From positions 54,921,730 through 54,985,729 of the forward strand of contig JASEVX010000013.1 in assembly GCA_031761405.1 (NCBI GenBank): DNA of 64,000 nt, written 5' to 3'. Of this stretch, positions 57,134-64,000 are shown piece after piece. The translations under genes and the position numbers were made by a program. The DNA comes from Serripes groenlandicus. Lineage: Eukaryota > Mollusca > Bivalvia > Cardiida > Cardiidae. Each line of letters opens with the position of its first letter. Positions within the stretch are counted from its first letter, which is position 1. The notes under the pieces were generated by a model that saw nothing but the letters and a program-made list of their open reading frames with translations, had not been told where the DNA came from and ran no database searches.

Positions 57134-57392
57134 TAGCCGTTCCCGAGAAAACGAACATTATGGCCTCCGCGTTATGTATCGACCCAGATCAGCATGCACA
57201 GTCCGCGCAGGCTAATCCAGGCCGACATATTCCGTATCAGGGGAAAGAGGTATAGAGTAATGACTCCTGAAGTAGAAAATTCACAGGAGGCGAAAAGTGT
57301 CTGCCCAGATTAGCCTGGGCGGCATGCTTAGACTGATCCGGGTCAATACTTTACGCAGAGTTTACAATGTTGGATTTCTCGTGGGACGGCTC
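57134..57392. mobile_element. Palindromic MITE (GTCCCACGAGAAA family), copy 2
   Basis: The left GCCGTTCCCGAGAAAACGAA and GTTATGTATCGACCCAGATC mirror the right GACTGATCCGGGTCAATACT and GGATTTCTCGTGGGACGGC. The inner parts (CAGCATGCAC / GGCATGCTTAG) also pair. The element is about 255 bp with arms of about 70 bp. Target duplication not resolved. Confidence 0.8.
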
Positions 57393-57679
57393 ATATATTG
57401 ATCCTCTTAAACATTTCCAGGCTAATTATTCATAAACAATGTTGAAGACTTTGATCAGATTGCATATAAGTGCGGCTCATTGTGAGCTTCCTGTACACAT
57501 AGCGAGGCTCAATAACAGTTCGATCTATATTATAGTCAACTATATGGCTACTGAATATCATATTCTTGCCTCCTTCTCAAGTGAAAACCACACTAGTTAG
57601 TATTTAGCTTTCATTTGGAGACTCTGACCTCCTACTGAGGGTGCAGAGATGGCTACTTTTACGCTTCGCAAAGGAGCCC

Positions 57680-57990
57680 ATTTTGTTCAAGAAGATTTTA
57701 AAACTTTCCACTATAAGAATTTGGTGAAAATTAACCTGCCCTCGATGGTAGTGTTATATATCAGCTGACACTACTTGAACAAGTGTTCCCCTATATGCTG
57801 CATGTAAAACCGGTGAACCCAGAAGCGGGACCAATTTTAAACCAGTGGGCATTATTTGAACAATCATGGTGGAGGACCACAATGCAGTGCTACACACCAT
57901 ATATCTAAGCTCTATGCATTTCTTTTTCAGACAAGAACATTTTCAAATTTTCTCCTTATAAAACAGGTGATCCCCGGGGTGGGGTAAATT
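57680..57990 (+). repeat. Remnant of another tandem-core repeat family
   Basis: About two diverged monomers of roughly 220 bp: AAGAAGATTTTAAAACTTTC / AAGAACATTTTCAAATTTTC, CACTATAAGAA / CTTATAAAACA, then TGAACCCAGAAGCGGGACCA / GATCCCCGGGGTGGGG. I know similar monomers from bivalve interspersed repeats. No ends are recognisable. Confidence 0.5.
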
Positions 57991-57994
57991 TTGT

Positions 57995-58556
57995 AATGTA
58001 CATAACGTAGCTATACTATAGCTACGTTATGTAAATAATAGTACACCACTGTAAAACTGTATTCGGTCTGTAATGTACATAATTAACGTAGCTATAGTAC
58101 ATCACTGTAAAACTGTATTTGGTCTGTAATGTACATAATTAACGTAGCTATAGTACATCACTGTAAACCTGTATTTGGTCTGTAATGTACATAATTAACG
58201 TAGCTATAGTACACCACTATAAAACTGTATTTGGTCTGTAATGTACATAACGTAGCTATAGTACACCACTGTAAAACTGTATTCGGTCTGTAATGTACAT
58301 AACGTAGATATAGTACACCACTGTAAAATTGTATTCGGTCTGTAATGTACATAACGTAGCTATAGTACACCACTGTAAAACTGTATTCGGTCTGTAATGT
58401 ACATAACGTAGCTATAGTACACCACTGTAAAACTGTATTCGGTCTGTAATGTACATAATGAGCTATAGTACACCACTGTAAAACTGTATTCGGTCTGTAA
58501 TGTACATAACGTAGCTATAGTACACCACTGTAAAACTGTATTTGGTCTGTAATATA
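57995..58556. repeat. Tandem array, 52/56-bp units, starting in a palindrome
   Basis: GTCTGTAATGTAC recurs at 58066, 58122, 58178, 58234 (56 bp) and then 58286, 58338, 58390, 58442, 58493, 58545 (51-52 bp). The 56-bp form has an extra AATT after GTACAT. Units contain ACGTAGCTATAGTACACCAC and GTAAAACTGTATTCG. The left edge is a palindrome with 17-bp arms (57999-58015, 58017-58033). Confidence 0.95.
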
Positions 58557-59610
58557 TATACTTGAGCTGTGATCTAGATACTGTCAAGATTATTTCTGGA
58601 CGAGTGTAGATCGTCCTGCACATCTATCCAATATGATCTCGGTGTATACTGTTAGTCAGAGGTAGTATGAAGTATTTTGTTACCTAAACATATAAATGCA
58701 TATTAAATTGCAAACATGTGCAGACTGATCTGTTTTTTAACTACTCGTACAGCACTTTGGTTGGTTTTCGAAAGTCTCAGCTCAGTTATACATATATTAG
58801 TTGAATATCTACTGACACATAAAGCATTGCGTTGAATCCGCAATTTCGACCGATTCAAACGGATTTATTTCATATTCATGTATTATTCTTTGACTAGATT
58901 TTCATAACATTTTAGTCGGTTATATACATATATATTATTTTTCAATTTACGTTTCGCAGATGCAGATACATTTTATCCATACAGCATTGTATTACACCAT
59001 TACAACGTAAAAACATTTTGATTGAAATCTTATAGAGGGATGAACAGGTACATGAATACTGCAGAATGTGAATATCTGTCACAATTAATTTCAGAGAAAC
59101 AAGAATTCTAAACACAATATATTACATCGAGACAAAATGGAAAGGAAAAAGAATGCACGGAAATGCGTATCTATCAATAGTTTAAAACAATCTCAGAGAC
59201 AGTTTGTTAAGTCTAAAGCATACACTAAATCTTGTTGGATCATTGAAAGAAGGAATGATATCAAAATACATGTAGATAGATATCGATATATATCGGCTGT
59301 TAAATATAATAATGGTCTTTTTGAAAATGTTGTTACAAAGATGGAAGTTTTTCTTATTTCTCATCTTCCTACAATAATTTCATCCATTTACACCATGTTT
59401 TCAATATGGGGTTCACATCGCAAATTCCTATCAACTATGAACATTAATTATATACTCCTCTGTCATTTTGTCTGTCCTGTTTTTCTTACTTTTTCAATTT
59501 CATGTACATTTTGTAGAAAGTTGATTATTGTGTTTGTATTGTATTGATTGTATGTTTACAATGTATCTTCTGCAAAGGAGGATTAATAATATATATATAT
59601 ATATATATCT
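58557..59610. other. AT-rich intergenic DNA
   Basis: A 136-codon plus-strand frame at 59137-59547 has no recognisable domain. A (TA)n run lies at 59589-59609, immediately left of the next element. Confidence 0.4.
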
Positions 59611-60517
59611 GCCACCCTGACACTGGCACGAATTTTGTCCCCGCAATGCCACGCAATGCGTCGTGGCAAGGCGTGCCATTTCGGTGCTACGCAGCGGAGC
59701 GTGAAGCCGTGTTTGCGGCCTGTTCGCGCACTGTACACGCATAAGTTACGCACTGTCTACGCAATGCGCGGACAAAAATGGGCCGCATTGACACACGTTG
59801 ACACGAAATTGCACTACTTGTTTACGCATAGGTTAAGTATTTTTTGCGCATTGTTCACGTCTACCGTACCGCATTGTCCCGCATTGTCCCGCAGTGTCAC
59901 GCACGACACGCATAGTTCCCGCTGTCTTTCCGCAACGCAATGCATTGCCCCGACGACTTTGCGCATGCGTGAAGTCGTCGGGGGAAATTTTTGGTCACGC
60001 TTTTGTCCCGCTTGGCGGCACGCTATATATATAGCGTGTAATTTCACACCTAATTTCATTCCTCGACCCGCTGTGGACGATTGCACGCATTGACACGCAC
60101 CGTCGGCAGTGTTCGCGCCGAGTTCGCGCAGTGTTCTCGCATTGACACGCATTGACACGTACCGTCAGCTGTGTTCGCGCCGAGTTCGCGCAGTGTTCAC
60201 GCATTGATACGCATTGACACGCACCGTCAGCAGTGTTCGCGCCGAGTTCGCGCAGTGTTCACGCATTGACACGCATTGATACGCACCGTCGGCAGTGTTC
60301 GCGCCGAGTTCGCGCAGTGTTCACGCATGGTTCACGCACATGGTACGAACATTTATGCGTGCCGAATTATTGAAAATTTCAACATTCTCTCTACGTCATG
60401 GCACGCACCCCCGCACCCTTCACACACTCCTCACGCTCGTTCACGAAGACTTCAATCATTGGCACGACGAATTGCGTTGCATTGCGGGGACTAAATTCGT
60501 GCAATTATCAGGTTGGC
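59611..60517. mobile_element. CpG-rich DNA transposon derivative with about 60-bp inverted ends
   Basis: The left end (59611-59670: GCCACCCTGACACTGGCACG, AATTTTGTCCCCGCAATGCC) mirrors the right end (60459-60517) with about 80-85% identity by eye. The body is dense in ACGCA and GCGC motifs. It holds about four copies of a 62-bp repeat (GTTCGCGCCGAGTTCGCGCA at 60111, 60173, 60235, 60297). There is no transposase frame. A target duplication is not clear because the left flank is (TA)n. Confidence 0.8.
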
Positions 60518-60871
60518 TTAACGCTTATTTAAAATGACGTAAACTTGACGTTCATTTGAGAATCAAGTAAAGATAACGTTAACGTAGTAATTATTTGTTT
60601 TAAGTCGCAGTTATATCCGGATTGAAATCTAAACAATTTCGTCATAAGTTTCGATTTAAGCTTTAGATAACAGATAAATGTTCATTTCATATATATATAT
60701 ATATATGCAATACACGCAAACAGCGACAAACAAGTGTTACAAATTTGAAATCATACAAGAACATGAGTGATTTTGACTTTTCCTATGATTTTGCTGTTGT
60801 TGCAATTCTTTTTCAGCCAAGTCTTTTTGCTTCTGTCTTTGTTTTCGTTTCATGGTGACTCAGGGTTTCTG

Positions 60872-61169
60872 GGAATAAATTATTTTGCATTTCGCTTTGT
60901 TGAAATATTAAAAGAGATTTCTGCCGCTGTTTTCAAAGTTTTTTTTTTTAAATTAGAGGTTACACTACTTTTTTCTTCATATTTGTTGAGCCTGAAATGA
61001 TGTTGAAACAAATCCTTTCAATTTGTCCACCAAATTGACCAGTTTTTACTCAATTGTATAATGCAAAAGAACTAATATTTTGCATGACGTTCTGACGCTG
61101 ATTTTAACGTAAGGGGACATTTTTAAGACTAATAAAAATAAAATACATTTCATGTTTTTCAATAAAAAA
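60872..61169. repeat. Duplicated 0.3-kb segment, copy 1
   Basis: GGAATAAATTATTTTGCATT, CTGAAATGATGTTGAAACAA, GACCAGTTTTTACTCAATTG and GACGCTGATTTTAACGTAAG match copy 2 at 61639-61969 in the same order and orientation. Small insertions separate them. No coding capacity recognised. Confidence 0.9.
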
Positions 61170-61204
61170 TCCTGAAAAATCTCCTTAAAGATAGCTTAAT
61201 TGTT

Positions 61205-61336
61205 AAATAAAGTTGAAAACATTGTGGTCAAAGGAGAAATTGCTCATCATGAGCAATTTCGCCGTTGGCCACAATGTTTTTAAAAGTCACCTGCTGCTAT
61301 TGCGTCAAAATGCGTCTGCAGGTGGGAAAGGGTTAA
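61205..61336. mobile_element. TTAA-type palindromic MITE
   Basis: GTTGAAAACATTGTGGTCAA and AGGAGAAATTGCTCATCA face TGATGAGCAATTTCGCC and TTGGCCACAATGTTTTTAA. The right end is CAGGTGGGAAAGGGTTAA (TTAA 61333-61336). The left TTAA is at 61203-61206 with eroded terminal bases. It lies between the two copies of the 0.3-kb duplication. Confidence 0.7.
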
Positions 61337-61638
61337 AAGGCATGACCACATACATACATTGCTTATTTAGCCTATCAGAGGCAGAAGGCCGACGATAATC
61401 TCAATATCGACAAAAAAGAGGAATCGTACCGGAAATCGAAAACCTAACCCCATAATCGATAACGAGTAAAGTACCGACTGCAATATATCTAGTCGGTTCT
61501 TCAACGTTTGAAGAACAACATAATTGACAAATGTGTTTATACAATCAATACAGGTATTTGACCGAATACAGAACAATGCATTTATAATTAAGACAAGAAT
61601 TACGCGTAAATAAATGCCTCGCTGTCCACCTCTACTTA

Positions 61639-61969
61639 GGAATAAATTATTTTGCATTTCGCTTTGTTGAAATATTAAAAGTAATGTCTCCATTCGTCTG
61701 CCGCTGTTTTTAAAGTTTTTTTTTTTTAAATGAGGGGTTACGCTACGTTTTCCTTCATATTTGATGATCCTGAAATGATGTTGAAACAAATCTTTTCAAT
61801 TTTGTAATTCAGAAAAGTCCACCAAATTGACCAGTTTTTACTCAATTGTATAATGCAAAAGAACTCATAAGTTGCATGACGTTCTGACGCTGATTTTAAC
61901 GTAAGGGGACATTTTTAAGGCTAATGAAAAAAAATAAAAATACATTTCATGTTTTTTAATAAAAAAAAA
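61639..61969. repeat. Duplicated 0.3-kb segment, copy 2
   Basis: Same order of blocks as 60872-61169, offset about 767 bp. Two small insertions (a TAATGTCTCCATTCGT block and a GTAATTCAGAAAAG block) are unique to this copy. Confidence 0.9.
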
Positions 61970-62640
61970 CACACAAAAAAACAAACACCATTTTTGCTGT
62001 GTGGTTTCTATCGGAAAAACGTATTTTTATGTATATTTTTTTCATTTTAATAATTTAAAGTAAAACATATTTTTATAAGAATACTTACCAGTTTTTTAAT
62101 ACCTGTCCCATTCACTAGTGTAACATGAATTTATCGGTTTGAGATAAATTCAGATATCAGTTATTAATATATCAGTTACACTGGTAACGTATTTTTATCA
62201 TAAAAAATGTAAGTGTCACTAATTTTATTTTTTCTCTTTATCGGCCTCCATGTTGTTTAAGTCAACTGTAAATGGTTGAAAATGTCGCTAAATCCTTCCT
62301 GTAGTCTGCCGAGGAAACAGACGTAATTTTACGCTAAATCAAAGATAATTTACGTTTTTGGGATTGGGACGTTTCGCCACTATACCATACTCAGGCTGCT
62401 TTCGAAAAGTCGGATTAAGGCTGCAACCACAGTCCACATGTGTATACATACGCCAAAATCGAAAAATCACGAAAAAATCCTCCGCTTGCATTAATTAATG
62501 AGACAAAATAGTTCCAACGCGTGAAACACACTCTGAACTATGATTGACCTCAATGTCAGTGGTGTTAGGTAACGTCGACCGTGCTGTGACCCCATTAGTT
62601 TACAACAGTCGACTTATATAGATAGAGAAATGTGCAAATC
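61970..62640. other. Intergenic DNA, no gene recognised
   Basis: A small hairpin (TGAATTTATC / GATAAATTCA, 7-nt loop) lies at 62127-62153. Otherwise nothing is supported. Confidence 0.45.
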
Positions 62641-63420
62641 ACTGTAAATACAATTATTGAAAGGAGTTGAAACCATCGTGGCAAAAGTAGAAATTGCCTA
62701 CGATAAGCAATTTCTCCTTTTGTCACAATGTTTTCGATTGTCGTCTGCTGCACATGCGTCTGTAGGCGCCTGTAAGCGGAACATGGTTACATCCTCCCCA
62801 TGGAAGCTGAACCCTTTCCGTGATACTATAACAGTTCGAATATTGAAAATATTGTTGGAAATTGAGCTATTGCTGACAATGAGCAATTCCTCCTTTTCAC
62901 ACAATGCTTTCATACACGTTTTAAATTAATTATGTTCATATATGAACGTTTTATTATGGACATTCTTTTACTCGACACATTTTGAATAACATGCTAGAGA
63001 TGAATGATAACGAGCAATTTTGCCTTACATCAAGGGGAAAAATATATAGTTGAAACCTTTGTGGAAATAGAGGAAATGGATCACGATAAACAATTCTGCA
63101 GCCGTCTGCTGCACATGCGTCAACAAGCGACTGTAAGTGGGAAAGGGTTGAACCGTTTCGTTATAGCTACTTAGTTACATACGAATGTTGAAAGTGTATT
63201 TGCAAACGGAGCAATTGCTAACAATGAGCAATTCCTCCTTTCCAAACAATGCTTTGGAACATTTTTTTTTCTATAACCTAGATAACGAACAAATTTGTCT
63301 ACAGTTATTATTTTAACCTTTGCCCCTTTTAGACACATTTGACTCACCTTAACAGATGAATGATAATCAGCAAGTTTGTCTTTTTCCACAATATTTACAT
63401 CACTATTCAAAATAGGAAAT
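62641..63420. mobile_element. Cluster of palindromic TTAA-MITE copies
   Basis: Four partial copies lie head to tail: 62660-62815 (GTTGAAACCATCGTGGCAAA; GATAAGCAATTTCTCCTTTT; GTCGTCTGCTGCACATGCGT), 62807-62925 (AACCCTTTCCGTGATA; CAATGAGCAATTCCTCCTTT), 63045-63155 (CCGTCTGCTGCACATGCGTC; GTGGGAAAGGGTTGAA) and 63155-63270 (GTTGAACCGTTTCGTTATAG; ACAATGAGCAATTCCTCCTT). A weaker one follows to about 63400. TTAA ends are mutated. Confidence 0.6.
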
Positions 63421-63439
63421 AGAAATTAAATCTACAAAT

Positions 63440-63720
63440 TAGAGAAAAATTAATTTCAACATTGATTGATAGGGGTTAACACCGTTTTTCAACATTTCCT
63501 CAGTAATACCACGGCGGCCAGTTCACCTACAAATGTATTTCCTGGTTTTCTCACACCAGTACTCCACACAACAATCTTCCCAAGCAACTGACTGCTCATC
63601 CACATAGGCTTAGCCCATTGGTGAAAGACGAATGATGCATGTCGCATTGACTTTTATCAAACGTCGGAAAGAAATTTGGCCGAAAATGTCAACATACACA
63701 CGAGTTATAACCGCAAGGTC
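63440..63720 (-). mobile_element. SINE/LINE-like retroposon, minus strand
   Basis: On the minus strand it contains CGTTTGATAAAAGTCAATGC, ATGCATCATTCGTC and GTACTGGTGTGAGAAAACCA, then GTAGGTGAACTGGCCGCC and AAAAACGGTGTTAACCCCTA with a TCAATCAA tail. The order and tail match the fragment at 1-92. No reverse transcriptase frame and no clear A or B box was found, so it is a SINE or a 5'-truncated LINE. Confidence 0.55.
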
Positions 63721-64000
63721 ATTATTTATTTTATAATTGAGGCGCTTCTAGCGATTTTGGGACAACATTTATAATATATATGCATTTGCGTTAATTGAAG
63801 ACTGTAATCTAGTCCTATAGATGTATCTGTTGACATATAAACTAGAAATGTAGTCTAAATGTTTTTGTTTGTAAATTAACCTTGTACAGTCCCATTTCGG
63901 AGACGCATCGAACCAGTCTTCTGTAACCAATACTTTATGAGTTGTCTCTGTCTGTAAAGCTTGGAGGTATAATCCGGCGTCCGGCCGGCTGTCTGCCTGA

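Noticed and set aside
59137..59547. 136-codon plus-strand frame
   Set aside because: AT-rich, with hydrophobic stretches typical of AT-biased chance frames. There is no domain, splice signal or relative in the window.
61367..61789. 140-codon minus-strand frame
   Set aside because: It runs through one copy of the 0.3-kb duplication and is not kept in the other copy.

Overview
The window looks like part of a bivalve mollusc nuclear chromosome, most likely a heterodont (venerid-like) clam. This rests on AT-rich DNA, spliced eukaryotic gene structure, tRNA-derived SINEs, and above all the interspersed elements whose head reads ACAAGAGGGCCATGATGGCC and whose tail hairpin ends GGTGAGCTA. I know these from bivalve genomes. 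The species cannot be told from sequence alone.

Genes are few. One intact protein-coding gene is well supported: a RING-less B-box/beta-propeller (TRIM-NHL-like) protein on the minus strand at 53489-54844, with a splice acceptor 4 nt before its ATG. Three transposase remnants are visible. The first is a two-exon Mutator-like transposase pseudogene (44595-46086) whose exons splice in frame and which carries one in-frame stop. The second is a PIF/Harbinger transposase pseudogene (50331-50860) with a frameshift just after the first catalytic Asp motif. The third is a short, weakly supported exon-like fragment at 20820-21041 (minus). I found no tRNA, rRNA or snRNA gene.

The rest is repeats. Region by region: a 53-bp two-variant satellite (496-1378); a SINE with 17-bp target duplications (7856-8106); a foldback-like element with 21-bp tandem-repeat arms (9463-10489), followed by another SINE and a Harbinger-type MITE (10801-11205); a long field of tandem-repeat-containing, hairpin-ended elements (14229-19634); a satellite of about 165-175 bp (21900-32605) with internal higher-order duplications; 33-43 kb with more tandem-core elements and a 114-bp MITE with 9-bp target duplications; a 3.1-kb element with inverted repeats of about 700 bp and 9-bp target duplications (46116-49235); and a 3' part with the TRIM-like gene, a 52/56-bp tandem array, a CpG-rich terminal-inverted-repeat element (59611-60517) and a cluster of TTAA-type palindromic MITEs.

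The most informative structures are nested insertions whose empty sites can be rebuilt from the window itself. The satellite contains a 4.2-kb element with long tandem-repeat inverted arms and 6-bp target duplications (27020-31253). That element contains a hairpin-ended element (27936-30557), which in turn contains a second hairpin-ended element of another core family (28727-30160). Several unrelated tandem cores (periods from about 140 to 190 bp) are carried between closely similar end structures. This fits Helentron-derived (HINE/pearl-like) rolling-circle elements that have repeatedly captured or amplified different core repeats.
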